Shown: in pieces, positions 9,973 to 21,082 of the stretch | Layout of the letters: each line of letters begins with the position of its first letter | How positions within the stretch are numbered: position 1 is the first letter of the stretch | Source: Hymenobacter sp. J193 | Lineage (GTDB): Bacteria > Bacteroidota > Bacteroidia > Cytophagales > Hymenobacteraceae | NCBI RefSeq assembly: GCF_024700075.1 | Contig: NZ_JAJONE010000001.1 | Coordinates: forward strand, 2,880,001-2,944,000 | DNA: 64,000 nt | Reading direction: 5' to 3' | Position numbers and translations under genes: made by a program | The notes under the pieces: model-generated | Databases searched by the model: none | Told to the model about the DNA's origin: nothing | The model's input: only the letters and a program-made list of their open reading frames with translations

Positions 9973-12900
9973 ATGACCAAACGCTACGCCTCAGCCCCGC
10001 TGTTTAAAGGGCTTCCTTTATTGCTTCTTCTGCTGGCCAGTGTGGTGCTAAGCTACTCGGCCACCGCGCAGTCCTATACCATTCCGGCCTCGGGCACCAC
10101 CTCCATTACCACGTGCGAAGGCATGCTGTATGATAACGGTGGCGCCAACGGCAACTACACCACCTATGCCGACGGTACCATTACCATTTATCCGGCCACT
10201 GCGGGCAGCAAAATCAAGCTGGACTTTTCGGCCGTTTCAACTTACTACTACGATGTGCTGCGCATCTACGACGGGCCATCCACCTCGTCGCCGCTGATTG
10301 GTGAGTACACCAACTCGTATTCCTCCAACCCCGGCACGGTGTATGGTACCGGCTCCACCGGCGCAGTAACGGTGCGGTTTGCCACCAGCTACTACAACTA
10401 CGCCGGCTTCGCCGCCAGCATCAGCTGCGTGACGACGGTGCCCAAGCCCGACCTGGCCGTTCAGGGCGCCTCCGTGCAGCCGCTGTCGGTAGTGGCCGGC
10501 AACAACGTGTACGTGACGTCCTCCATCTACAACCTCACGGGCACCACAGCTACCAGCAGCTCGGTGGGCTACTACCTGTCGAAAGACGCGAAGCTGGACG
10601 GCAGCGACATTCTGATTGGCAACAGCACGGGCAGCAACCTGGCCGTAGGCGCCTCCAGCTACCGCGAAGCCTCCGTGCAGATTCCGTCCATTACCAACAC
10701 CGGCAACTACTACCTGCTGTTTGTGGGCGACTACCAGGATGCCGTGGCGGAAAGCAACGAGGATAACAACATTGCTACCGTATCCGTCAACGTTATTCCG
10801 GCGGCGGTGGACCTGGTGATGACGCAGGCCAATGTGACGCCAACTTCCACCGCGCCCGGCAATGCCATCAGCCTGACTTCCTACATCCAGAATACCGGCA
10901 ACACCAACGCCAGCTCCAGCAGCGTGGGCTACTACCTGTCCACCGATACCAAGCTCGACAGCAAAGACCAACTGCTGACGTCTACGTTCGGCGGCACGCT
11001 CTACGCCAGCTACTCCAACTACGCCAACGCCTACACCAACATCCCATCCTCCGTGGTACCGGGCACTTACTACGTGCTGTTCGCAGCCGATTATCAGGAT
11101 CTGGTAACCGAAACCAACGAGGACAACAACGTGACGGCCGTAGCCATTACCGTGGCCAAAGCCAGCATCGACCTGGTGCCTACCCAGTCGCAGCTGAGCG
11201 CCACGTCCGTCACGGCCGGCACCACCATCACCGGCACCACCTACATCTACAATCAGGGCAATACATCGGCCAGCAGCTCCAACGTGGGCTACTACCTGTC
11301 CACGGATACCAAGCTCGACAGCAAAGACGTGCTGCTGAACTCGGTGAACGGCTCGGCTCTGGCGGCCAATGCCAGTGACTACCGCGGCTCCTACCTTACC
11401 GTGCCGGCTACTGCCACGGCGGGCACCTACTACGTGCTGTTCGTGGCCGACTATAAAGACCAGGTAGCGGAATCCAACGAAAACAACAACGTCAGCAGCG
11501 TTACGCTGCAGGTAGTGGACCCCTACGTGGATTTGACGGTGCAGTCCACTGGGGTCAGCCCTTCGTCGGTAGCCAGCGGGAGCAGCGTTTCGGTTTCGGC
11601 CTACGTGTACAACCAGGGCAACTCTACCGCCAGCGCGTCGAGCCTGGGGTACTACCTTTCCAAGAACTCCACGCTCGATGGCAACGACGTGCTGCTGACG
11701 TCCAGCACTGTCAATAGCATCAGCGCAGGCTATTATGCCTACCCGTATGCGTCCGTGCAGATTCCGGCCGGTACCGAGGCAGGCACCTATTACATTCTGT
11801 TTGCGGCCGACTACCAGAATCAGGTAGCCGAAAGCAATGAGCAGAATAACGTCACAGCTTACACCATCTCAGTGATTACGCCGGGCATAGACCTGGCTAT
11901 TTACTCGGCCTCCCTGTCGCGCTACTCGGTAGCAGCGGGCGGCAGCCTGAACACGACGTTCTCTGTGTACAATGGCGGCAATACGGCTACCGCGTCCAGC
12001 AATGCCCAGGTGTATCTGTCGAAGGATGCCACGCTCGACAGCAACGATGAGCTGCTGACCACATCTACCGGCGGCTACGTGTCGGCCTATGATTATTCAT
12101 ACCGCTCGTTCAGCAACACCATTCCTACGGATGCCACGCCGGGCGCCTACTACATTCTGGTGGTGGCCGATGCAACCAACCTGGTTTCGGAAACCAACGA
12201 GCAGAACAACGCCACGGCCATTGGCATTACCATAACGGAGCCGTTCAACGGTACTGTGGTGCCTACATCGGGCATGGCCAGCATTACCACCTGCGGCACC
12301 AAAATCTATGACAACGGCGGCACGGACAACTACACTTCCTACGCCAATGGCACGCTGACGATTTACCCGGCTACCAGCGGGGCCAAGGTGCAGCTCGACT
12401 TCACGCAGTTCACCCTGAACTACTACTCCTACCTGTACATCTACAACGGGCCGGACACGTCTTCTCCGCTGCTGGGCTCCTACACGTACTTCAACGCCTC
12501 GCCGGGTACGGTGAAGGCGACGGGCAGCACCGGGGCCATTACCATCGTTTTTGCCACCGACTACTACGTTTCCACCGGTTTTGAAGCTACCGTATCGTGT
12601 ATTGGTGTGGCCGATAACCCAGACCTGACGTTATCGGGCGCTACGCTAAGTGGCAGCACCGTAGATGCCGGCAACTCCCTCACGTCGTCGGTGAAGGTTA
12701 CTAACTCCGGCAAGGGCAGCGCCAGCGCCAGCACCGTAGGCTACTACCTTTCTACCGATACCAAGTTCAGCACCAGCGACGTGCCGCTGGCTACCACCAC
12801 CGGTGGCACGCTGGCGGCCGACGCCAATGCTACCCGCAGCGCTACGCTCAGCATTCCTTCGGGCACGGCCGTAGGTAGCTACTACGTGCTGTTCGTAGCC

Positions 12901-14055
12901 GACCCCTCGGAAGCCTTGGCGGAATCCAACGAAACCAATAACCTGGCTTCCCTGGCGCTGAAGGTGACCAAGCCCCAGCCCAATCTGACGCTGGCATCGG
13001 CTACGCTGTCGGCCACGTCGGTTACCAATGGCGGGGCACTCACCAGCAGCGTCAGCATCAAAAATGCGGGCACGGCTAGTGCCACGGCCAGCACAGTGGG
13101 CTACTACCTGTCGAAAGACGCTACTTATGATGCCAGTGACGTGAGCCTGAGCCAGACTACCGGCAGCAGCCTGGCTGCGGGCAGCACCGCCACGCGCAAC
13201 GGCTCGTTTACCGTTCCGGCTAGCACCACGGCCGGCAGCTACTACGTACTGTTCGTGGCCGATGCCGCGGCGGCTGTGGCGGAAAGCGACGAAACCGATA
13301 ACGTAGCCAGCGTGGCTCTGACGGTGAAAGCCGCGCAGGCTGACCTGGCCCTGTCAGCGGCTACGCTGGGCAGCTCTTCCGTGCTGGCGGGCAATACCGT
13401 AACCAGCTCCATTACCGTCAAAAACCAGGGCCAGGCCTCGGCGGTCAGCAGCACCATCAGCTACTACCTGTCGTCGAACACCATCTGGGACGCGAATGAC
13501 GCCCTGCTGAAAACCGTGACGGGCGCGGCGCTGAATGCCTCGGCATCCGACACGCGCACCACTACGCTCACGGTTCCGGCCGCTACTGCGGCGGGCAGCT
13601 ACTACGTGCTGTTCGTGGCCGATGCGGCCGCGGCCATAGCCGAAAGCAGTGAAACGAACAACGTCGCCAGCGTAGCGCTGTCGGTAACCGTTCCGGCGAT
13701 AGCCGACCTGACGCTGAGCGCGGCCGAACTGCAGACAACATCGGTACAGCAAGGCGCCTCAGTAACGGCCAGCGTGAAAATCAGCAACGGCGGCAACACG
13801 GCGGCTACAACCAGCACCGTAGGCTTCTACCTGTCAAAAAATATGACGCTGGATGCCACCGACGTGAGCCTGGGGCAGGCTACCGGCGGCAGCCTCGCGG
13901 CCAGTGCCACGGCTACGCGCACAGCTACGCTCACCATGCCGGCCGCTACGGTAGCAGGCGGCTACTACGTGCTGTTCGTAGCCGACCCACTCCAGCGCCG
14001 TGGCCGAGAGCAGCGAAACCAACAACCTGGCCAGCCTAGCCCTGACGGTAACTGA
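9973..14055 (+). CDS. Giant CUB/CARDB surface protein, N-terminal fragment (frameshifted)
   Basis: Secreted protein with a signal peptide (LLLLLLASVVLSYSATAQ), a CUB-like domain (CEGMLYDNGG to LRIYDGPSTSSPLIG), five CARDB-type adhesion repeats of about 115-120 aa, a second CUB-like domain near 12240-12605, then further CARDB repeats. Each repeat has the pattern VGYYLSKD...LD, TYYVLFVADY, AESNEDNNV. The frame ends abnormally at 14055 with a QRRGREQRNQQPGQ tail. The expected repeat continues in another frame from about 13990, so one base is extra at 13987-13990. Start 9973 is chosen because the signal peptide follows it directly. Confidence 0.85.
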   Translation: MTKRYASAPLFKGLPLLLLLLASVVLSYSATAQSYTIPASGTTSITTCEGMLYDNGGANGNYTTYADGTITIYPATAGSKIKLDFSAVSTYYYDVLRIYDGPSTSSPLIGEYTNSYSSNPGTVYGTGSTGAVTVRFATSYYNYAGFAASISCVTTVPKPDLAVQGASVQPLSVVAGNNVYVTSSIYNLTGTTATSSSVGYYLSKDAKLDGSDILIGNSTGSNLAVGASSYREASVQIPSITNTGNYYLLFVGDYQDAVAESNEDNNIATVSVNVIPAAVDLVMTQANVTPTSTAPGNAISLTSYIQNTGNTNASSSSVGYYLSTDTKLDSKDQLLTSTFGGTLYASYSNYANAYTNIPSSVVPGTYYVLFAADYQDLVTETNEDNNVTAVAITVAKASIDLVPTQSQLSATSVTAGTTITGTTYIYNQGNTSASSSNVGYYLSTDTKLDSKDVLLNSVNGSALAANASDYRGSYLTVPATATAGTYYVLFVADYKDQVAESNENNNVSSVTLQVVDPYVDLTVQSTGVSPSSVASGSSVSVSAYVYNQGNSTASASSLGYYLSKNSTLDGNDVLLTSSTVNSISAGYYAYPYASVQIPAGTEAGTYYILFAADYQNQVAESNEQNNVTAYTISVITPGIDLAIYSASLSRYSVAAGGSLNTTFSVYNGGNTATASSNAQVYLSKDATLDSNDELLTTSTGGYVSAYDYSYRSFSNTIPTDATPGAYYILVVADATNLVSETNEQNNATAIGITITEPFNGTVVPTSGMASITTCGTKIYDNGGTDNYTSYANGTLTIYPATSGAKVQLDFTQFTLNYYSYLYIYNGPDTSSPLLGSYTYFNASPGTVKATGSTGAITIVFATDYYVSTGFEATVSCIGVADNPDLTLSGATLSGSTVDAGNSLTSSVKVTNSGKGSASASTVGYYLSTDTKFSTSDVPLATTTGGTLAADANATRSATLSIPSGTAVGSYYVLFVADPSEALAESNETNNLASLALKVTKPQPNLTLASATLSATSVTNGGALTSSVSIKNAGTASATASTVGYYLSKDATYDASDVSLSQTTGSSLAAGSTATRNGSFTVPASTTAGSYYVLFVADAAAAVAESDETDNVASVALTVKAAQADLALSAATLGSSSVLAGNTVTSSITVKNQGQASAVSSTISYYLSSNTIWDANDALLKTVTGAALNASASDTRTTTLTVPAATAAGSYYVLFVADAAAAIAESSETNNVASVALSVTVPAIADLTLSAAELQTTSVQQGASVTASVKISNGGNTAATTSTVGFYLSKNMTLDATDVSLGQATGGSLAASATATRTATLTMPAATVAGGYYVLFVADPLQRRGREQRNQQPGQPSPDGN

Positions 14056-14716
14056 CCCGGTAGCCACACTGATGCCCGACCTCACGTTTGTGGCTTCGTC
14101 GACCAGCCTCTCGGCCAGCAGCGGTAGCGCCGGGGCAGCCATAACGGTGAGCAGCACCATCAGCAATACCGGCACGGGCCCGGCCAGTAGCCAGCCCTAC
14201 GCCGTTTACCTCTCGGCCGACCAGAGCTTCGATGCCGGCGACGTACAGCTGGGCAGCGCCACGGGCGCTACGCTGGCCAGCAGCCAGACGAGCCCCCTGC
14301 AGCTCAGCGCAACCATTCCGGCGGCTACGGCTTCGGGCAGCTACTACATTCTGGTGGTGCTGAACCCCGACAACTCCCTAACCGAAAGCAGCAACGACAA
14401 CAACACGACCAGCCTGGCCTTCACGGTAACCGTAGCCACCGCCGGACAGCAGCAAACCGCAGGCCTCACCATTGGGGTGTACCCCAATCCGGCGCGTACG
14501 GGCTATTTCCTGGTTTCCCTGTCGGGGGCCAAAGCGGCTGCCGACGATGCCACACTCACGCTCTTCAACACCCTTGGGCAGCGAGTAGCACAACGCCAGG
14601 TGCCGGGCCGCACAGGAGTTAGCCGGTTTGACACACAGACGCTCAGCCAGGGAGTTTATCTGCTGCACATCACGGGTAATAATCTGCACGTTGTGCAGCG
14701 GATAGTGGTAGAATAA
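14000..14716 (+). CDS. C-terminal fragment of the CUB/CARDB protein with T9SS sorting domain
   Basis: This frame resumes the broken repeat (VAESSETNNLASLALTV), adds a tenth CARDB unit (PDLTFVASSTSLSASSG) and ends with a type IX secretion sorting domain: VYPNPARTGYFLVSL, LFNTLGQRVAQRQ, LSQGVYLLHI. Alone it would have no signal peptide, so it is not an independent gene. It restores a protein of about 1580 aa if the frameshift is an error or is reversible. A hairpin terminator follows. Confidence 0.8.
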   Translation: MAESSETNNLASLALTVTDPVATLMPDLTFVASSTSLSASSGSAGAAITVSSTISNTGTGPASSQPYAVYLSADQSFDAGDVQLGSATGATLASSQTSPLQLSATIPAATASGSYYILVVLNPDNSLTESSNDNNTTSLAFTVTVATAGQQQTAGLTIGVYPNPARTGYFLVSLSGAKAAADDATLTLFNTLGQRVAQRQVPGRTGVSRFDTQTLSQGVYLLHITGNNLHVVQRIVVE

Positions 14717-14736
14717 ACTAAAAAACCTTCCGCTCG

Positions 14737-14790
14737 AATCGGCGGTACGTAGCTTAGGCAGACAGGCCGGCTAGGTACCGCCGATTTTTT
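14737..14790 (+). terminator. Terminator after the CUB/CARDB gene
   Basis: AATCGGCGGTAC (14737-14748) and GTACCGCCGATT (14775-14786) are perfectly complementary over 12 bp, followed by a T-run to 14790. The loop is 26 nt. Confidence 0.75.
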
Positions 14791-14855
14791 GTGCGCCCGC
14801 TGAGTTATTTTCACCGGCGGCCTGTTGTAGCGGCTCTAGCCTTCGCGCTGTCTTA

Positions 14856-15317
14856 ATGATGCTACAGAAAATTTCTTTGAGTGCGCTGGCTCTGCTACTG
14901 GGCACTGCGCTGCCGGCTACACAGGCGCAAACGCAAACCACCCCGCCCACGCAGGTGCAGGTGGCACGGCAGTTTCTGCAGGCGGTATTGCGGGCCGATT
15001 ACCCGGCGGCGTACGGCTTGCTGGATGCCAGCGTGACGCAGCGGATAACGGCAGCCCGGTTTGCGGAGGTGATGCGGCCGGTGCATGCGCAGGCCCAGCA
15101 CTTTGGCCCCGGCTTCGACCTATATAAGCTGGGGCTGCGGCTGGGCGAAGGCGGGAGTGTACGCTATTTCTGCGCCTTCACGTTCAAGAAAGACACCCTG
15201 GCAGGAGCGCCCCACCTGCAATTGGACGTTTCCTTCCGGGACTCGGTGGCTACGCGGGTGCTGTATTTTACGCCGGTGCCGGCCCGGCCCGGTCAGCCCA
15301 GCCTGCCGCTGCCTTAG
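14856..15317 (+). CDS. Small secreted protein, DUF3887-like
   Basis: Protein of 153 aa with a signal peptide (LSALALLLGTALPATQAQ). The body, VQVARQFLQAVLRADYPAAYGLLDASV, then FAEVMRPVHAQAQHFG, resembles the DUF3887/NTF2-like domain found in front of secreted hydrolases, but here it stands alone. No catalytic residues are evident. Its stop codon overlaps the stop of the convergent anmK (bases 15314-15317), so there is no room for a terminator between them. Confidence 0.6.
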   Translation: MMLQKISLSALALLLGTALPATQAQTQTTPPTQVQVARQFLQAVLRADYPAAYGLLDASVTQRITAARFAEVMRPVHAQAQHFGPGFDLYKLGLRLGEGGSVRYFCAFTFKKDTLAGAPHLQLDVSFRDSVATRVLYFTPVPARPGQPSLPLP

Positions 15318-16519
15318 GCCGGCAGGGAAATTTTGCCGCACAATACCGCCGGGGTGCCGGCCGCGTGCAGCTGCGTAGGCGTGCCAGCCACACTCTCATT
15401 GGCCAGCAGCGCGAACAGAACGGCTTCTTTCGCATCGGGAGATACTCCCAGCAAATCAGTACTGGCCAGCCTGCAGGAGGGCAGCTTTCGTTGCAGCGCC
15501 GCCAGCAGCGTAGCATTATGCGCGCCTCCACCACTTACATATACAGCCAACGCCGGCATCGGCCCGAATGCCAGTTGCAAGGCCCGGGCTACGCTCGTGG
15601 CGCTAAGCTCGGTGAGGGTAGCCAGTAAATCCTCAAGGCCCATTGTTGGTGTTTCGCTTCGTTCCTGGGCCCGGCGCAGGTAAGCGGCACTGAACAGCTC
15701 CGGGCCGGTAGTTTTGGGCAGTGGCGCCGCAAAAAACGGATGATCCAGCAAAGCCGTGAGCAGGCCGGAATGCACCAGCCCGGCAGCCGCCAGCTGGCCT
15801 CCTTCATCGTAAGCCAGCTCCGGCCGCCGGGCACGGATAACCGAATCCAGCAGGGTGTTGGCCGGGCCCGTGTCCGTGCTGAATACGGGGCGCGCATCGT
15901 TCTGCAGGGAAGGCAGAAAGGTGAAGTTGGCAATGCCGCCCAGGTTGAGCAGTACGCGGGCTTCCGTGGGGCTGCTCAGTAGCAGATAGTCGCCGTAGGT
16001 GGCCAGGGGAGCTCCTTCGCCCCCGGCTGCTACGTGTTTCTGCCGGAAGTCACTGACGGTGATAATGCCGGTACGCATGGCCAGCTGGTCGCCGTCGCCG
16101 AGCTGTAGGGTGGCGTTCTGACCCTGGAAGTCGGGCTGCCAATGCTGATGGTGCGGGGCGTGGAAAACCGTTTGGCCGTGGCTGGCGAGCAAATCTACCG
16201 CTGCGGGCAACACCTGCCACTCATGCAGGCAATCCAGCACCATATCGGCGTGCAGCTGGCCCAGCCACGGATGCAGCAGCGTGAGGTACTCCAGACTCAC
16301 CTGGGGCTGGGCAAATACCTGCCGGATGCGCCGCCGCACCTCATCCGAGTACGGCACAGTGGCAAACTGTTCCAGCTCCAGCCGGGTGCCTGGCCCGTGC
16401 CCGTGCAGGCGGCAAAGGGCCACATCCAGCCCGTCCAGCGAGGTGCCCGACATCAGCCCCACAATGCGGCGGCTGGGCTGTTGCGCAAGCTGGTACAGAC
16501 GGGCGACGTGCGGATTCAA
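15314..16519 (-). CDS. anmK: Anhydro-N-acetylmuramic acid kinase
   Basis: Phosphorylates and opens 1,6-anhydro-MurNAc in peptidoglycan recycling. The ATP-site motif GLMSGTSLDGLDVALCR lies near the N-terminus, with LLNLGGIANFTFLP, FSTDTGPANTLLD and VYVSGGGAHN further on, giving about 401 aa. I chose a TTG at 16519 (giving M-NPHVARLYQLAQ), because the frame can only be opened further, to 16594, by reading into a 28-bp palindrome that would encode junk (RNLFNQKPIQ). It lies downstream of hscA on the same strand, separated by that palindrome. Confidence 0.88.
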   Translation of the reverse strand: MNPHVARLYQLAQQPSRRIVGLMSGTSLDGLDVALCRLHGHGPGTRLELEQFATVPYSDEVRRRIRQVFAQPQVSLEYLTLLHPWLGQLHADMVLDCLHEWQVLPAAVDLLASHGQTVFHAPHHQHWQPDFQGQNATLQLGDGDQLAMRTGIITVSDFRQKHVAAGGEGAPLATYGDYLLLSSPTEARVLLNLGGIANFTFLPSLQNDARPVFSTDTGPANTLLDSVIRARRPELAYDEGGQLAAAGLVHSGLLTALLDHPFFAAPLPKTTGPELFSAAYLRRAQERSETPTMGLEDLLATLTELSATSVARALQLAFGPMPALAVYVSGGGAHNATLLAALQRKLPSCRLASTDLLGVSPDAKEAVLFALLANESVAGTPTQLHAAGTPAVLCGKISLPA

Positions 16520-16545
16520 GAAGCTGAGCGGCTGAATGGGTTTTT

Positions 16546-16616
16546 GGTTGAATAGGTTTCTGGTTGAATGGCTCGGCCTGTAGCCAAAAGCCATTCAACC
16601 AGAAACCTATTCAACC
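16546..16616. repeat. 28-bp perfect inverted repeat between hscA and anmK
   Basis: Bases 16546-16573 and 16589-16616 are exact reverse complements around a 15-nt loop. Each arm contains the word GGTTGAAT twice, separated by AGGTTTCT. It begins three bases after the hscA stop on the minus strand. It probably folds as a strong hairpin and may end hscA transcription, although no T-run follows the stem directly. Confidence 0.8.
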
Positions 16617-16618
16617 CT

Positions 16619-18481
<1,863 letters not shown>

Positions 18482-18871
18482 AGCAAAAAAGAAGCGCCGG
18501 GACGGCGCACGAAGGGCGAAACGACGATAAAACAGCCGGAGCGGCAAACCGTTTCGGGGGCTACAAAAGTAACGAAGAATGCGCGGGCGTGGCGCTGTTG
18601 AGGTTAACCGGAATTATGTACATAAATAAGTTAGAATAAAGCAATCTGGTCGAGCTTGTATCTGCGTATCTGCGATACATACTCGTTCTGCGCATTCGTC
18701 GCTACCTATCTAGCAGGTTGATTTACAGCCTGCTGCTTGCGCTCCGCATATTCTAGCGGACGTTTTATTTCCTTTTCGACTTGTTGAGGTTGTTTTCCAC
18801 CGGCTGTTTTGCCCCCTGGGGCACCGTGTGGCTATTGCTTATTTTCTCACTTAACCCCCACCACGTTTCGC
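18482..18871. other. Divergent intergenic region hscA / DUF4331 gene
   Basis: About 390 bp without a convincing gene. It holds the hscA promoter near 18570 and an AT-richer stretch at 18600-18790 with a 6-bp hairpin (AGCAGG at 18712, CCTGCT at 18729). I see no RNA gene or riboswitch signature. Confidence 0.6.
18564..18571 (-). promoter_or_regulatory. -7 promoter element of hscA
   Basis: Read on the minus strand this is TACTTTTG, a perfect TAnnTTTG match, about 80 bases upstream of the chosen hscA start. A -33 box is not obvious. Confidence 0.45.
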
Positions 18872-20986
18872 ATGAAGAAAATTACTCGCCCGATTCTATC
18901 AGTGGCGCTAGCTGCGCTTGGGGCTGCCGGCTTGGCAGTCTGGAGCAGCCAGACGACCCCTATGGAAGCTTCCAGCCACCGCGAAGCCCCCCTTATTGCG
19001 GATGATCCGCTGGCTGACAACACCGACGTATACGCGTTCCGGGACCCCAGCAACGATGAGATGGTGACCATCATCGCCAACTTCATTCCGTTCCAGCTGC
19101 CCCAGGGAGGCCCGAACTACTACCACTTCGGCGAAGACATCCGGTACGAAATCCACGTTAAAAACGACGCTACGACCACCGGCGACGATATTACGTACCG
19201 CTTCACGTTCACGCGCACCAACGAAGACCCCACTACGCACTTCAACATTCGCCTCAAAAAGGAGAACCTGAAGACTACGTATAAACTGGAGCGCATTATT
19301 AACGGTGGTGCCACTACCACGCTGGTTAGCGCCGGTACCGTGCCGCCCTACAACGTAGGACCTCGCGCCATTACGGGTGCCGCTGGTTTGGCGGCGGCCA
19401 GTTACGAGTCGTTGATGACGGCCGCCATTGAAACGGCTGGCGGCGGCAAAGTATTCTGCGGCCCCGTGGATGATCCGTTCTTCGTGGATATCGGAGCCAT
19501 TGAGGACCTGGGCGGCTTGCGCCCCGAAAACGCGCGCGACGGGCTGTATCACAAAAACGTGAACACCATTGCCCTGCAAATCCCGATTTCGCAGCTGCAG
19601 AAAGACGGTAAAACGGTGGATAAGGCCACGACTATCCTTGATGGCGACTTCGTCATCGGGGTATGGGCTTCCGCCAGCCGCCGCGCTATTCGCACGCTGA
19701 AAACGGACGGTACGCAAACTCACACGGGCGACTGGGTGCAGGTGTCGCGCCTGGGCATGCCGTTGACCAACGAAGTGGTAAACCCCATTGGCGACAAAGA
19801 CGAGTTCAATGCCCGCACGCCGTACAACGAAAACCCGGACTTCAACGCCAACTTCGTGAACCCGGAACTGGCGCTGTACATGGCAGATAATGCCCCTAAG
19901 GACCCGGCAGCACCTAAGCCGGCTGGCCAGACATACTATGGCGAGGCGGTACCAGGCTTCTCCAAGCTGCGCATTCAGTCCAAATCATTGGCTGGTCGCG
20001 CCGGCTTGCCCCCAGCTGGTTTTGACTTCCGCAACGGGGCCGATGGCCTGTCGGTGCTGACGACGGCCCAGCGGGCAGGTACTGTTTTCGCTGATGCCAC
20101 GTTTGGCCCCATCCTGCTGCAGGAAAACAAGCCCCGCTCCGTGGACTTGTTGCCGATCTTCATGACGGGCGTGCCGAACCTGGCACCTTACCAGCTGGCT
20201 ACGGGTAAAGCCGGTAATCCGCTGGCGGCGGGCAAACCCTTCATCAACAACTTCTTACCTGTGGTTGGTGACATGCTGCGCCTGAACATGGCTGTACCGG
20301 TTACGGACCGTAAGTCGACTGACTTCAGTTCGGAAGGCCTACTGGCTGCTGCCGTACTAGGTCTGACGGACCCGCGCTATAATGCTAATGCTACGCTGCA
20401 AGCTATTCCGAACATGGATGGCTTCCCGAACGGGCGCCGCCTGGAAGACGACGTAGTGCGCATTGAGCTGCAAGCCGTGAGCGGTGCCGTACTGGCGGCC
20501 GTAGGCCTATGGTATGATGACTTTGAGGCCACGGATACCGACCCTGTAACGCAGCAGCTGCAGAACGTGCTGACGTTCACTACAGGCGTAGAGAAGAATG
20601 ATACCACGCTGAAAGCCATGTTCCCGTTCGTGCAGACGCCATGGTCGGGTACCAAAGCGCAGCCTACCGTTACCTCGCAGCGTGGCGCTTCGGGACTAGG
20701 CCTGAAGCCCCAGTTGGCGGAATTGTCTCAGAACTATCCGAATCCCTTCGTAGGTCAGACGACGTTCAGCTACCGCGTAACCCAGCGCATGCCGGTCACG
20801 ATTACTATTGTGGACATCAATGGCCGCGTAGTAGCTACGCCGGTGCGCGACAAGGTAATGAAGCCTGGTACGTATGAGTTCAAGTGGACGGCGCCTGCGG
20901 GCTTGGCCAGCGGGCTCTACATTGCCAAGCTTTCTACTGGTAAAACCAACCTTCAGTCAGTAAAACTGCTGAAAACCAAGGAATAA
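18872..20986 (+). CDS. DUF4331 protein with T9SS sorting domain
   Basis: Secreted protein of 704 aa. After the signal region (ILSVALAALGAAGLAVWSS) comes the DUF4331 signature SSHREAPLIADDPLADNTDVYAFRDP, continuing to about residue 600. The C-terminus is a type IX sorting domain: LSQNYPNPFVGQTTFSYRV, DINGRVVATPV, GLASGLYIAKL. The molecular function of DUF4331 is unknown. The start at 18872 is the only ATG directly before the signal peptide. Its codons are a little less GC-rich than its neighbours. It heads a co-directional set with a TPR protein, a HupE-like protein and a TonB receptor. Confidence 0.88.
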   Translation: MKKITRPILSVALAALGAAGLAVWSSQTTPMEASSHREAPLIADDPLADNTDVYAFRDPSNDEMVTIIANFIPFQLPQGGPNYYHFGEDIRYEIHVKNDATTTGDDITYRFTFTRTNEDPTTHFNIRLKKENLKTTYKLERIINGGATTTLVSAGTVPPYNVGPRAITGAAGLAAASYESLMTAAIETAGGGKVFCGPVDDPFFVDIGAIEDLGGLRPENARDGLYHKNVNTIALQIPISQLQKDGKTVDKATTILDGDFVIGVWASASRRAIRTLKTDGTQTHTGDWVQVSRLGMPLTNEVVNPIGDKDEFNARTPYNENPDFNANFVNPELALYMADNAPKDPAAPKPAGQTYYGEAVPGFSKLRIQSKSLAGRAGLPPAGFDFRNGADGLSVLTTAQRAGTVFADATFGPILLQENKPRSVDLLPIFMTGVPNLAPYQLATGKAGNPLAAGKPFINNFLPVVGDMLRLNMAVPVTDRKSTDFSSEGLLAAAVLGLTDPRYNANATLQAIPNMDGFPNGRRLEDDVVRIELQAVSGAVLAAVGLWYDDFEATDTDPVTQQLQNVLTFTTGVEKNDTTLKAMFPFVQTPWSGTKAQPTVTSQRGASGLGLKPQLAELSQNYPNPFVGQTTFSYRVTQRMPVTITIVDINGRVVATPVRDKVMKPGTYEFKWTAPAGLASGLYIAKLSTGKTNLQSVKLLKTKE

Positions 20987-21082
20987 TTGGCTCATTGGTT
21001 TCGTAACCGTCCGGCCGCCGTAAGGGGGCCGGACGTGTGTACGACCAAGGCTTCACGCGTTGCTTCCCTTCACATTGATCCT

